Below are positions 1-8,464 of a stretch of DNA of 64,000 nucleotides, one piece after another; within the stretch, counting starts at the first letter, position 1; each line of letters opens with the position of its first letter. The translations under genes and the position numbers were made by a program. This DNA comes from JBNKHH01 sp050290245 (GTDB taxonomy: Bacteria > Pseudomonadota > Alphaproteobacteria > Rhodobacterales > Rhodobacteraceae), in NCBI GenBank assembly GCA_050290245.1, contig JBNKHH010000024.1, positions 1 through 64,000 of the forward strand, in the 5' to 3' direction. The notes beneath the pieces are model-generated. The model searched no databases and had not been told where the DNA came from. It worked only from the letters and a program-made list of their open reading frames with translations.

Positions 1-2
1 AA

Positions 3-2432
3 CTTCCCCAGGCGTTGAAGGCAGGTCAGCTTAGGCAATCGTGTGATCCGGCTCGGCTGTCCGGCATCATCCAGGGAACGACCGCCGACGGTGGTCTGGT
101 CGGCCAAGAGCGCGGGCTGAACGCTTTGCGCCTGGCCGTCGAAATCCGGCATAACGATTTCAACCTGTTCGTCATCGGCCCGCAAGGGACTGGTCGCCAT
201 ACCGCTGTCGAAGAGGTTCTTCGCGCCCATGCCGCGACCCGTCAGATCCCCGACGACTGGTCCTATGTGAATAATTTCGACGACCCGCGTAAGCCGATTG
301 CTCTGCGGCTGCCGCCGGGGACGGCCGAGGGGGTACGAGACGAGATGGCCCGCGTCGTCAACGATCTGGCCAATGACATTCCATCGCTTTTCGAATCCGA
401 GGAGTACCAGACGCAGCGTCGGGCGATCGACGAAGAGTTCGGCGAGCGACAGGAAGGGGCGATGGCCGATTTCAACGCCCGCGCGCGTCAGGAAGGCATC
501 GCGTTGATCCGGACGCCGATGGGGTTCATGCTGGCTGCCACTCGTGACGGGCAGGTTCTGAAGACCGAGGATTTCAACAAGCTGCCCGAGGACGAGCAGT
601 CGGTTGTCGAGGAGAAGATCGCCCGTTTCCAGAAAGAACTGGCCGAGGTCCTGTCCAACGCCCCCAAGCTGGAGCGCGAGCACCGGATCAGGATCGAGGC
701 GCTGAACGCCGATATGGCCAAGCGCGCTGTGTCGGGCAGGCTCGACGAGGCGCGCGGCGTGTTGGGCAAGTCGGAGGCGGTCGAGGAGTTCCTCTCGCGG
801 GTTCAAGACGACATGATCGAGAATCCCGATCTTTTCCTGAAGGCGGCGGCGCAGCAGATTGACGGGCCGTTCCCGGAGGTGTCGGGCAAGGCGCATCTTG
901 AGCCGCTTTTCCGGCGGTACATGGTGAACGTCATGGTCGCGCAGGACACGCAGAAAAATGTCGGCGCGCCGGTAGTCGTCGAAGATTTGCCGACCCTCGA
1001 CCGGTTGGTAGGCAAGATCGAGCACATGTCGGAGATGGGCTCGCTGGTGACCGATTTCACGCTGATCCGTCCGGGGGCGCTGCATCGTGCGAACGGCGGA
1101 TACATCGTGCTGGATGCGCGCCGGGTCTTGAGCGAGGCCTATGCCTGGGATGCGCTGAAACGCTGCACCAAGGAGAATTCAATCACGATCACATCGCTTG
1201 CCGAGCGCATAAGTCTGATGTCGACCACATCGCTTGAGCCGGACAAGATCCCGCTGGATGTTCGGGTCGTCCTGATCGGCGACCGGTTCACTTACGCGCT
1301 CTTGGTGATGTTGGACCCGGATTTTCAGGGGCTATTCAAGGTGCAGGCTGATTTCGAGGAATCCGTGGATCGGAATGACGAGACCATCGGCAGAATGTCC
1401 CTTCTCTTGCGCCGGTACAGTGAAACGAAAGAGTTCCTTCCGATCTCGGACGATGCACTTGCCTGTCTGGTTGACGAGTCGACGCGACTGGCCGAGGACG
1501 CGACGAAGCTGTCGTTGAAGCTTGGGCCCCTCACCGACATTTTGCGGGAGGCCGAGCATTACGCGCGCGTCCAGAACCATGCCGAGGTCCGCCGCGAGGA
1601 CGTAGAGAAGACTTTGGAGGAGCGCGAACGGCGCGCGTCCCGTGTCCGCGACCGGGTCCAGGAGGCTATCAAGCGTCGGACGATCATGGTCGACACCGAG
1701 GGTCGGAAGGTCGGACAAATCAACGGCTTGTCGGTGCACGAATTGGGTGGTTTTCGGTTCGGGCGCCCGTCGCGCATCACCGCGCGGGTGCGGATGGGGA
1801 CGGGCAAGCTCATCGACATCGAACGCGAGGTCGAACTGGGCGGACCGCTGCATTCGAAAGGTGTCATGATCCTTTCGGGCTATCTGGCGTCGACCTATGC
1901 GCTGGACATGCCTTTCTCGCTTCATGCGAGCCTTGTGTTCGAACAGAGCTATGGCGGCATTGAAGGCGACAGCGCATCCTGCGCGGAACTTGTCGCCCTG
2001 CTTTCGGCCCTGTCGGGGCAGGAGATCGTGCAGGAGTATGCAATCACTGGTTCGGTCAACCAATTGGGCGAGGTGCAGGCCATCGGCGGGGTGAACGAAA
2101 AGATCGAGGGGTTCTTTGACGTCTGCGCCGAGCGCGGGCTGACCGGCGGGCAGAAGGTTCTGATCCCGGCCTCGAATATCGGCCACCTTATGTTGCGTGA
2201 CCGGGTGGTTGCGGCTGTTGAGGCGGGGACGTTCGGGATCATTCCGGTTGCGACCGTTGATCAGGCACTTGAACTGATGACCGGTGTCCCGTCAGGCACG
2301 CGCGGTGCGGACGGCAGTTTTCCGGTGGGGAGCGTAAACGCGCTGGTCGAGGCCAGGCTTCGGGAATACGCGCTCATGCGCAAATCCTTCGCTTCGCGCA
2401 GGTCCGACGCCGAGTCGGGGGAGCGGTCGTGA
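3..2432 (+). CDS. Lon-related ATP-dependent protease (5' end outside window)
   Basis: A Lon-like protease of the AAA_32 plus Lon_C type, a cytoplasmic AAA+ serine protease separate from housekeeping Lon. The reading frame is open to the window edge; a TTG at 15 is available, but the family usually has several more residues before the CDP motif seen here, so the true start is probably upstream. Counting from that TTG, a P-loop GPQGTGRHT lies near residue 55, with Arg in place of the usual Walker A Lys. The C-terminal protease domain carries the Ser of EGDSAS near residue 652 and the Lys of GGVNEK near residue 696, which match the Lon Ser-Lys dyad. The stop overlaps the next gene by 4 bases, so the two are probably cotranslated. 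It heads the stress island, which suggests a role in protein turnover when oxygen is low. Confidence 0.9.
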   Translation, partial: LPQALKAGQLRQSCDPARLSGIIQGTTADGGLVGQERGLNALRLAVEIRHNDFNLFVIGPQGTGRHTAVEEVLRAHAATRQIPDDWSYVNNFDDPRKPIALRLPPGTAEGVRDEMARVVNDLANDIPSLFESEEYQTQRRAIDEEFGERQEGAMADFNARARQEGIALIRTPMGFMLAATRDGQVLKTEDFNKLPEDEQSVVEEKIARFQKELAEVLSNAPKLEREHRIRIEALNADMAKRAVSGRLDEARGVLGKSEAVEEFLSRVQDDMIENPDLFLKAAAQQIDGPFPEVSGKAHLEPLFRRYMVNVMVAQDTQKNVGAPVVVEDLPTLDRLVGKIEHMSEMGSLVTDFTLIRPGALHRANGGYIVLDARRVLSEAYAWDALKRCTKENSITITSLAERISLMSTTSLEPDKIPLDVRVVLIGDRFTYALLVMLDPDFQGLFKVQADFEESVDRNDETIGRMSLLLRRYSETKEFLPISDDALACLVDESTRLAEDATKLSLKLGPLTDILREAEHYARVQNHAEVRREDVEKTLEERERRASRVRDRVQEAIKRRTIMVDTEGRKVGQINGLSVHELGGFRFGRPSRITARVRMGTGKLIDIEREVELGGPLHSKGVMILSGYLASTYALDMPFSLHASLVFEQSYGGIEGDSASCAELVALLSALSGQEIVQEYAITGSVNQLGEVQAIGGVNEKIEGFFDVCAERGLTGGQKVLIPASNIGHLMLRDRVVAAVEAGTFGIIPVATVDQALELMTGVPSGTRGADGSFPVGSVNALVEARLREYALMRKSFASRRSDAESGERS

Positions 2433-3118
2433 CCGGGGAGGGGAGACGGCTTGTCATAGCGTCGGAAAGCCTTGGCGGCGCGGAGGCGGCGCTGGTTCTC
2501 GCCAGAAAGATACTCGAGCTTTCACCCGCCAATTTGACGGGCATCATCGTTGCGCCTGAGGAGAATGCAGTTTGGGCAGGGCACGACCAAAGCCTGGTGT
2601 CCAGCTCCGGGGCCGCGTTCCGGATGCCACCCCACGGGCGGTTGCTGCGGTTCGCCGAGAAAGACGTTGCTGCTTTGGGTGCACGCATATCGAGCCTTGC
2701 CAGAGACATGAACGCCGAGTCGGACTGTGCCCTCTCGGCAGGAGAGTTGGTGAGCGTGGCCTGCATGTCGGTCAGGGGAGACGACATCCTGTTCCTGGGC
2801 CAGAGGCCACTGTTCAAGAGCCAGAGCCGCGTCCTCGTTCTGGGCACGGAGCGGGGCGTTTCGGAGGCGTCACGCCGTTTGGGCGAGACGCTTGCGGGAG
2901 CCATGGCGAGCACGCTGACGGTGCTGGCCGAGGAGACGGAGATGGCGCAGGAGGATCTCGCGGTTCAGATTGAGCGGCAGCACGTTGGCGCCGTCGTCTT
3001 GGAACTTGGCCGTCCTGTTGATAACGAGGATAGCCTTAGACGTATTTTCGCGGCAGCCAGATGCCCCGTCGTGGTCTTGGGGGCGGCGCGCATCAGGCAG
3101 GTGCGTGCCGTGGATTGA
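2429..3118 (+). CDS. Degenerate universal-stress-protein-like protein
   Basis: A 229-residue protein starting at a GTG that overlaps the protease stop (GTGA). Two alternating beta/alpha halves are visible. The first begins with a hydrophobic strand followed by an Ala-rich helix, as in UspA folds. The second contains VLVLGTERGVSEASRRL and ends with PVVVLGAARI, like the last strand of a UspA domain. The GX2GX9G(S/T) nucleotide-binding motif of ATP-binding Usps is not evident, so it may be of the non-ATP-binding kind. Assignment to the UspA fold is my inference from pattern. Its coupling to the Lon-like protease and nearness to a clear tandem Usp at 4.6-5.4 kb support a stress role. No signal peptide is seen. 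Confidence 0.6.
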   Translation: MTGEGRRLVIASESLGGAEAALVLARKILELSPANLTGIIVAPEENAVWAGHDQSLVSSSGAAFRMPPHGRLLRFAEKDVAALGARISSLARDMNAESDCALSAGELVSVACMSVRGDDILFLGQRPLFKSQSRVLVLGTERGVSEASRRLGETLAGAMASTLTVLAEETEMAQEDLAVQIERQHVGAVVLELGRPVDNEDSLRRIFAAARCPVVVLGAARIRQVRAVD

Positions 3119-3172
3119 AACCGCCTTCCTGGGTTCGGGATGGACGATTGCAACCTCGAAAGGGAGGCATAA

Positions 3173-3433
3173 ATGCAAGACGACGTAATTCACGACGGCG
3201 ATCCCGGTTTCGAGGACTTCTTGGAAGAAGAAATGGCGCGCCTGGGGCAACGCGCCCAGCAGAGGGGCATCTGCATCGACTGTCTGACGGATCGTTTCAT
3301 CGTGGAAATGGTTGCCAGTCTTGCTCGGTCTGGGATGCCGAGTTCGGATATCCTTGGGATGGTCGTAGATGGTCTTTTGATGGCCGAAGAAGAAGGCGGA
3401 GACGGCACCGAGCGAGTGCACCGGCTTCATTGA
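3173..3433 (+). CDS. Small acidic hypothetical protein
   Basis: An 86-residue protein, ATG preceded by a good ribosome-binding site (AAAGGGAGG). It is acidic at its N terminus (DPGFEDFLEEEM), has two cysteines in a CIDC motif (ICIDCLTDRF), and a predicted helical second half. I do not recognise a family. It lies 55 bases after the Usp-like gene on the same strand and may belong to the same transcript. The CxxC-like pair could bind a metal or be redox active, but nothing else in the sequence tests this. Confidence 0.55.
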   Translation: MQDDVIHDGDPGFEDFLEEEMARLGQRAQQRGICIDCLTDRFIVEMVASLARSGMPSSDILGMVVDGLLMAEEEGGDGTERVHRLH

Positions 3434-3509
3434 TTGCTGCCGTCCGTGGCAGGTGATGGGTGCCTGCCAGGCTGCGACAGCGAGGCCGGCAGGAGGGCTC
3501 CTGCCTGTG

Positions 3510-3523
3510 TTGATGGCTGTCAA
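3510..3523. promoter_or_regulatory. FNR-like box upstream of the lipoprotein-hibernation factor pair
   Basis: TTGATGGCTGTCAA fits the FNR/FixK consensus TTGAT-N4-ATCAA with one change in the right arm. Its centre is about 75 bases before the lipoprotein ATG, which leaves room for a class II (-41.5) promoter and a short leader. It should control the lipoprotein at 3592 and, by read-through, the hibernation factor at 3910. Confidence 0.7.
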
Positions 3524-3591
3524 TGAAGAAATGGGCGACGTCGTGCAATCAGGATTTCACTACGGAAAAATCCTGATGTTGCGAGGTAGAT

Positions 3592-3870
3592 ATGGCACGC
3601 AATCGACTTGGACTTGTCATCTTTTCCCTGATCCTTCCAATCTCTGCATGTGATAACCTGACGACACAGCAGCGAACGGTTGTCGGGGTGACGGCCGGAG
3701 CGGCCGCCGGTCTGATCACTGCCGAAGCCCTGAAAGCGGACGACGACTGGCGTCTAATCGCGGCGCTTGCCGGTGCGGCCGCCGGTACGATCGTGGCGCA
3801 GAATTCGAGCTCGGACCTTTGCGCCTATGCGCGTGGCGACGGAACCTATTACACCGCGCCGTGCCCTTGA
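3592..3870 (+). CDS. Small glycine-zipper lipoprotein
   Basis: A 92-residue predicted lipoprotein. An N-terminal hydrophobic segment ends in the lipobox LPISAC, so the mature protein would begin at a lipidated Cys near residue 20. The rest contains two Gly/Ala-rich stretches (GVTAGAAAGLITAEAL and AALAGAAAGTIVAQ), typical of glycine-zipper proteins that lie against or within the envelope. Family members are often stress induced. The gene stands directly downstream of an FNR-like box and 39 bases ahead of the hibernation factor gene. Confidence 0.7.
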   Translation: MARNRLGLVIFSLILPISACDNLTTQQRTVVGVTAGAAAGLITAEALKADDDWRLIAALAGAAAGTIVAQNSSSDLCAYARGDGTYYTAPCP

Positions 3871-3909
3871 TCATCGCGTCCTTTCGGGGCGAGCCAGAAG
3901 GGAATACCC

Positions 3910-4461
3910 ATGCAGATTGACCCGATCATAAGTTTTCGCAACGTCGATCCGTCGCCGGCCGTGAGTGAGCTTGTGAACCGCCGTATCGCGGTCCTTGAGC
4001 GCATTAGCGACCGGATCACGGGCTGCGAGGTCGTTGTCGATGCTCCACAAAAACACAAGGAGCACGGCCAGATCATGAAAGTGCGGATTGATCTGCGGCT
4101 TCCCGGCCCCGATTTTTCCGTGACGCGCGAGGTCGCCCAGGGCGACAAGAGAGACGATCTGCTGCTTGCGCTTAACAAGGCGTTTTCGGCTGCGGAGAAA
4201 CATCTGAAACGGCACAAGAAGTCGATGGGTGGGGTCGAGGTCAAGCATCACGCCCCGGTGCTTCACGGGAAGATTTCACTGTTGGAGTCGGAGTTGGGGT
4301 ACGGTTACGTGCAGGCCGACAACGGGCGCGAGGTCTATTTCCAGCGTGACAGTTTCGCACCCGACGACTGGGACAAGCTGGCGCAGGGCCTGCGGCTGCG
4401 GTTTCGCGAGCAAGAGGGCGAGAAAGGCCCCTTTGCCGTGGGTGTATCCATCGCCGGGTGA
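3910..4461 (+). CDS. Ribosome hibernation factor fused to a cold-shock domain
   Basis: A 183-residue two-domain protein. Residues 1 to about 105 resemble the HPF/RaiA (S30AE) fold, which sits in the decoding centre of idle 70S ribosomes. Residues 119-182 read as a cold-shock domain: YGYVQ (131-135) and EVYFQ (141-145) correspond to RNP1 and RNP2, followed by a long loop and a final GPFAVGVSI strand. The usual long-HPF dimerisation tail is absent and the CSD takes its place. HPF inactivates ribosomes; the CSD would bind single-stranded nucleic acid, so the fusion may also clamp mRNA or rRNA. The gene follows an FNR-controlled lipoprotein, which links hibernation to oxygen loss. The domain assignments are by eye. 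Confidence 0.85.
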   Translation: MQIDPIISFRNVDPSPAVSELVNRRIAVLERISDRITGCEVVVDAPQKHKEHGQIMKVRIDLRLPGPDFSVTREVAQGDKRDDLLLALNKAFSAAEKHLKRHKKSMGGVEVKHHAPVLHGKISLLESELGYGYVQADNGREVYFQRDSFAPDDWDKLAQGLRLRFREQEGEKGPFAVGVSIAG

Positions 4462-4563
4462 CGCCGTGCCATAGGGTCTGGTCGCCCGAAGGCTCGCTGC
4501 CGGAAGTGTGGCCCCGGCCGTCGGACATTTGCGCGCGATGCCCGTGCCGGCCAGTGGCGAATG

Positions 4564-5397
4564 TTAGTGTGACAAAAGGACCGGCAGTTTCGCTTTTGTC
4601 AGAAGGTGGCTCGTCACCGCGCCGATCATGAAGTTGTAGAACTGCGAATGCCCGAATGCGCCCGTGACCAGAAGGTCGGCATCGGCTTCCGCCGCCGCGC
4701 GCAGCAGTTCCTCTCCGCGATTATCGACAGTGGCCAGTCGGCTTGTCGTTGTGACCTTGAAGCCGCGGCGGTCGAGGGCGCCCGCCAAGTCTTCACGGCT
4801 GTCGAGGCCCGGGCGATCTTCGCTGGCGTGAGCGACGACGACGGTCAGGTCGAATTTCGCGCCGGGCTTTGCCACGGCCATCGCGTCATGGGCCGCGCGC
4901 GCGGCCTCACTTGTTTCACTCCAGCCGACGACGATGTTCTTGAATGGGCCGGAAAGTTCGGCCCCGGGCGGCACGACGAGAACCGGACGGCCGACATCGC
5001 GGATGAATCTTTGCGCAAGATTCTGGTCGTCGGGCGAACGCGTGCCCGAGCCGTTGCTTCCTATCAAGACAAGGTCGGCCCCTCGCGCCCCGGAGAGCAG
5101 GAACGTCTCGCCTCCGTATTGGGTCTCTTGGCTGCGGAACTCGGCCAGCAGATCGTTCTTGCGTGCCTGGTCTTCGAAGATGTCGCGAATCTTGTTGGAT
5201 TCCTCGTTTTCCCAATCCTGGACATTCGCAAAAATGATCGGCGAACTGTTCACACCTTCGAAGAAGATCATCGGAGAATAGGGGTGGAGTCCGATCACAT
5301 GCGCATCGAAAGCGACGGCAAGGGCGAAGGTTTGTCTGATCAAAACTTCGGCCTCTTTCGAGTCAAAGATGACGAGGGCTATGGTCTTCACGGTCAT
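4564..5397 (-). CDS. Tandem universal stress protein
   Basis: A 277-residue protein with two UspA domains. The first starts with TIALVIFDSKEAEVL. The second ends with a G246-x2-G249-x9-G259 pattern (GAFGHSQ...) close to the ATP-binding motif GX2GX9G(S/T), with Ala at the final position. Tandem Usps of this size are common in anaerobic and dormancy regulons. An FNR-like box centred 65 bases upstream of the ATG lies inside the end of the FNR-type regulator gene, so Usp transcription probably starts within that gene. The ribosome-binding site is a GGAG-rich run just before the start. Confidence 0.88.
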   Translation of the reverse strand: MTVKTIALVIFDSKEAEVLIRQTFALAVAFDAHVIGLHPYSPMIFFEGVNSSPIIFANVQDWENEESNKIRDIFEDQARKNDLLAEFRSQETQYGGETFLLSGARGADLVLIGSNGSGTRSPDDQNLAQRFIRDVGRPVLVVPPGAELSGPFKNIVVGWSETSEAARAAHDAMAVAKPGAKFDLTVVVAHASEDRPGLDSREDLAGALDRRGFKVTTTSRLATVDNRGEELLRAAAEADADLLVTGAFGHSQFYNFMIGAVTSHLLTKAKLPVLLSH

Positions 5398-5433
5398 GTC
5401 CGGCGCTCCTTGGAGGGTCTCCCGGTCATAAAA

Positions 5434-6339
5434 TCACGAACTGGAATGCGAACCATTGACAACGGTCATTGTTGGGGCGCCGCGATGGCGGTGGTCGCGG
5501 ATCTTGCCGTCAGCGATAGTCGGCGCTTGGCTATCTGATTTCTTCTTCGGACGCTTGGAGATGCAGAAAGGGTGACTGGCGCGTCCATGGACTCCGTCAG
5601 AGGCCAGCGTGTCGGCGATACGGCCTTCCTCGCAGCGCGCAACATGGCGCAGCTTGATGATGTCGGTGATCTTGACCCTGTCAGCGGTTACGAGCGTGAT
5701 AGCGTTGCGGTCGGACAATTGATGCAGGCCGCGGCACAGCGTTTCGGGTGTCATGTCCAGGAGGGAAGCAAGGTCGCGGCGCGTCAGGGCGACGTTGACC
5801 AAGGGCGCATCGGGGCCTTCGGAGCGCGGGACCTGCTGAAGCAGCCAAAACGCAATGCGGCGCAGGGCGTTGCGGCCCCGCATGGCCGCCACCCAGACGC
5901 GCTGTTCTTCAAGCTGTCGGGCGGTGTCTTCGAGATAGGCCTGAAAGATGCTCGTGCACTCTTTCATCATGGTTTCGAATGCCGAGCGGGTGATCCAGCA
6001 GACCTCTGACGCGGTTGCGGCCTCCCAGGAAAGCACGTTTTCCGAGCGGCTGGGATCGCCGACAATCTGGCCGGGCCTGATGACGTGAAGGACATGGTTC
6101 TCGCCGTCTTCGCTGATCAGCGAAACCTTGATTAGGCCGGAGGACAGAATGCCGACCCGATCGCAGGGTTCACCCTGGGCGGCAACTTCATCCCCGCTCT
6201 TGTAGCGTTTCTTCTGGCCTTTCGCGGCCAGCAGGCCGACTGAGCGTTCGTCCATGAGGCCGCAAAAGCCTTCGCTATGTGCTTCGCACATCGCACAGTC
6301 TTTCGAGACCATGGGTCTGACGTTGGCTGAGTATGCCAT
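5434..6339 (-). CDS. FNR-type oxygen-responsive transcription regulator (Crp/Fnr family)
   Basis: A 301-residue Crp/Fnr regulator. It has Cys15-x2-Cys18-x7-Cys26 near the N terminus and Cys114 in ASEVCWIT, matching the four ligands of the E. coli FNR [4Fe-4S] cluster. The cAMP-like beta-roll spans about residues 35-130, the dimer helix about 135-165, and the HTH 185-215. Its recognition helix reads E199-T-L-C202-R203, against E-xx-SR in FNR, so Ser is replaced by Cys while the Glu and Arg that define TTGAT binding remain. A purine-rich ribosome-binding run precedes the ATG. The last 60 or so residues are basic and extend past the usual family end, running into the Usp promoter. Expected role: oxygen-sensing activator of the surrounding boxes. 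Confidence 0.88.
   Translation of the reverse strand: MAYSANVRPMVSKDCAMCEAHSEGFCGLMDERSVGLLAAKGQKKRYKSGDEVAAQGEPCDRVGILSSGLIKVSLISEDGENHVLHVIRPGQIVGDPSRSENVLSWEAATASEVCWITRSAFETMMKECTSIFQAYLEDTARQLEEQRVWVAAMRGRNALRRIAFWLLQQVPRSEGPDAPLVNVALTRRDLASLLDMTPETLCRGLHQLSDRNAITLVTADRVKITDIIKLRHVARCEEGRIADTLASDGVHGRASHPFCISKRPKKKSDSQAPTIADGKIRDHRHRGAPTMTVVNGSHSSS
5456..5469. promoter_or_regulatory. FNR-like box for the tandem Usp gene
   Basis: TTGACAACGGTCAT matches TTGAY-N4-RTCAA with one mismatch in the last base. The centre is 65 bases before the Usp ATG on the minus strand. The site lies within the 3' coding end of the FNR-type regulator, so that coding tail and the Usp promoter share DNA. Confidence 0.55.
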
Positions 6340-6511
6340 GGCTTTATCCCCCCTCTTAGGGCAGGTCGCCTTTCGGCCGTGGTTTCGGCTGAATAGAGCG
6401 CGTGCCGTGAAGGGAATGAAATCAGGAATGTGGTCGAGACGTCAGGGTCAGAATTGTGTAGATTTGTACGCACCAGGCGCACTTGGTGGCGTGAACTGTT
6501 AGTGTTGAAGC

Positions 6512-8464
6512 ATGATGGGCAAAGTTCTCAAGACGGATGGCGGGTCGGGCGCCACGGTCATCGACAGTCGGCTTGCGGCGTTCGTTGCCGAATTGCCGGT
6601 GGCAGTTGCCATTTTCGACCACGACATGCGCTACATCTCCTGGTCGCGGCCGTGGACCGAGCGGTACGGTACAGGCGAACGTAATCTCGAGGGGGAATGC
6701 CATTACGACATCTTCCCCAATGTCACCGAGCGGTTCAAAGAGGCGCACCGGCGGGCCCTTGCCGGTGAAGTCGTCCAGTTGGTTGGCGACCGGGTCGAAC
6801 ATCTGGACGGCCACGTCACCTGGGAGCGTTGGAGTATCAAACCGATTTTCAATGACGATGGCGAGACCGACGGAATTGCAATTTTCACCGAGGACATCAC
6901 CGGGCCAAAACTCGCGGAATCGCACCCTCGAGACGGGGATTATCGTCTGCGGCAGACGCTGGAGATCCTGGGTATCGGTGTGGTCGAGATGGACTTTTCA
7001 ACCCATGAGTATTTGGCCAACGACACATTCTGCAGGTTGATCGGTTTGCAGCGTGACGAGTTCCCCAGGAGGTCCGAAGACTGGATAGCCATTCTAAATC
7101 CCGTCGATCTTGATTCCTATCGTTCGAACCGGGAAGACGCGTACAACCCGGCCATTCGTCGGACGGTCGATACCGAGTTGCGTCCCTCGACCAATGGCGT
7201 GGTCAGGAATGTCCGGTTGTGCGGTCATGTTGTCTTTTCGGATGACAGCGATGACGCCAAGCCGGAAAGGTTCATCGGAATCATGATTGATGACACGCAG
7301 AACCGGGCGATGCAGACGTCGTTGGAAAAGGTGCAGCGGCTTGAAACGGTTGGACGGATCGCCGGCATCATTGCGCATGATTTCAACAACCTCTTGTCGG
7401 TCATCCTTGCCAATGTCGAACTCGCGGCGCTGCGGGTCAGCGACCCGAGCATCGTCGAGTTGCTGCAAAGGGCGCAGAATGCGGCCGAGGTGGGCGGCAG
7501 CTTTAACCGGCGTCTGCTTGCGCTTTCCAGCCAGAAAGAGATTTCGCCGACGCCGGTCAGCCTGGATGCGCGCATTCTGAAGACCTGGGCGATGTTTGAG
7601 CATCTGCTGACCGAAGAGGTGTCTTTCAGGTTCGTGCCGGGCGCGGACAATTTGTGCGTGCTCATCGATCCGGCCGAGTTGGACGGGGCGATCCTGAACC
7701 TCGTCATCAATGCCCGCGATTCCCAGCCCAGGGGCGGTTCTATCGTGATCGCCACCCGGGACGTCGAGATTGACTCGGACAAGGCCCAGACGCTGGCGGA
7801 AGGCAAGACGGGGCGTTTCATTGAGCTTAGCATCACAGACGAAGGCATCGGCATGTCGAAGGAGGATATCCACGACGCGCAGGAACCTTTCTTTACAAAA
7901 AAACCGCCGGGGATGGGGACCGGGCTGGGGCTGACAAGCGTGGCGGCGACCGTTACGCGGTCGGGTGGGTTTATGTCGATTGAATCCGAGCCCGGGGAGG
8001 GGACCAGGGTGTCTCTGTTTCTGCCGGTCGCAAAATGCACGTCCCAGCATGATCCGCACGATGAAGACATGCCCTTTGGCAATGGTGAACTGGTGCTTGT
8101 CGTCGAGGACGAAGACATGCTGCGAGAGGCAACGCTGAAGCGGCTGGAGGCTCTTGGATATGCCGTGCTGGAGGCGGCGAGTGCCGAGTCCGCGCTTGAG
8201 TTGCTGGCCGAGGGTGAGCCGGTCGACCTGGTGTTTTCAGATGTGGTGATGCCCGGTGACATGACAGGGTTCGATCTGGCGGACGAGGTGCAGCGATCCT
8301 TCCCCGAGGTGGCAATCCTGCTGACTTCCGGGTATATTTCCGGGAGCAAGCGCTCGAAGGACTCGGATGCCAGCCATCCAGAATTACTAAACAAACCCTA
8401 TACACTTGCCGTGCTGGCAAAGGCGGTGCACCGGAACCTCAACTCTCACTTTGGGCGGGCTTGA
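6512..8464 (+). CDS. PAS-containing hybrid histidine kinase
   Basis: A 650-residue protein without clear membrane segments. Two PAS-like domains lie at about residues 20-125 and 145-260. The phosphoacceptor helix carries H289 in IIAHDFNNLLSV, the H-box type of the HDxNN kinases. The ATPase domain has NLVINARDS and GTGLGLTSV motifs, and a C-terminal receiver (about 525-645) has EDED near its start, D577 in FSDVVMPG and a KPY motif. The first PAS (ISWSRPWTERYG) resembles PAS domains that sense small ligands or redox state. The gene is divergent from the FNR-type regulator and converges on an OmpR-type regulator, with 26 bases of overlap at their 3' ends. The ribosome-binding site is weak. Output is unknown. 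Confidence 0.88.
   Translation: MMGKVLKTDGGSGATVIDSRLAAFVAELPVAVAIFDHDMRYISWSRPWTERYGTGERNLEGECHYDIFPNVTERFKEAHRRALAGEVVQLVGDRVEHLDGHVTWERWSIKPIFNDDGETDGIAIFTEDITGPKLAESHPRDGDYRLRQTLEILGIGVVEMDFSTHEYLANDTFCRLIGLQRDEFPRRSEDWIAILNPVDLDSYRSNREDAYNPAIRRTVDTELRPSTNGVVRNVRLCGHVVFSDDSDDAKPERFIGIMIDDTQNRAMQTSLEKVQRLETVGRIAGIIAHDFNNLLSVILANVELAALRVSDPSIVELLQRAQNAAEVGGSFNRRLLALSSQKEISPTPVSLDARILKTWAMFEHLLTEEVSFRFVPGADNLCVLIDPAELDGAILNLVINARDSQPRGGSIVIATRDVEIDSDKAQTLAEGKTGRFIELSITDEGIGMSKEDIHDAQEPFFTKKPPGMGTGLGLTSVAATVTRSGGFMSIESEPGEGTRVSLFLPVAKCTSQHDPHDEDMPFGNGELVLVVEDEDMLREATLKRLEALGYAVLEAASAESALELLAEGEPVDLVFSDVVMPGDMTGFDLADEVQRSFPEVAILLTSGYISGSKRSKDSDASHPELLNKPYTLAVLAKAVHRNLNSHFGRA

Noticed and set aside
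4606..5538. A 310-codon frame opposite the tandem Usp
   Set aside because: The Usp motif and FNR-like box support the other strand; this frame has no ribosome-binding site.
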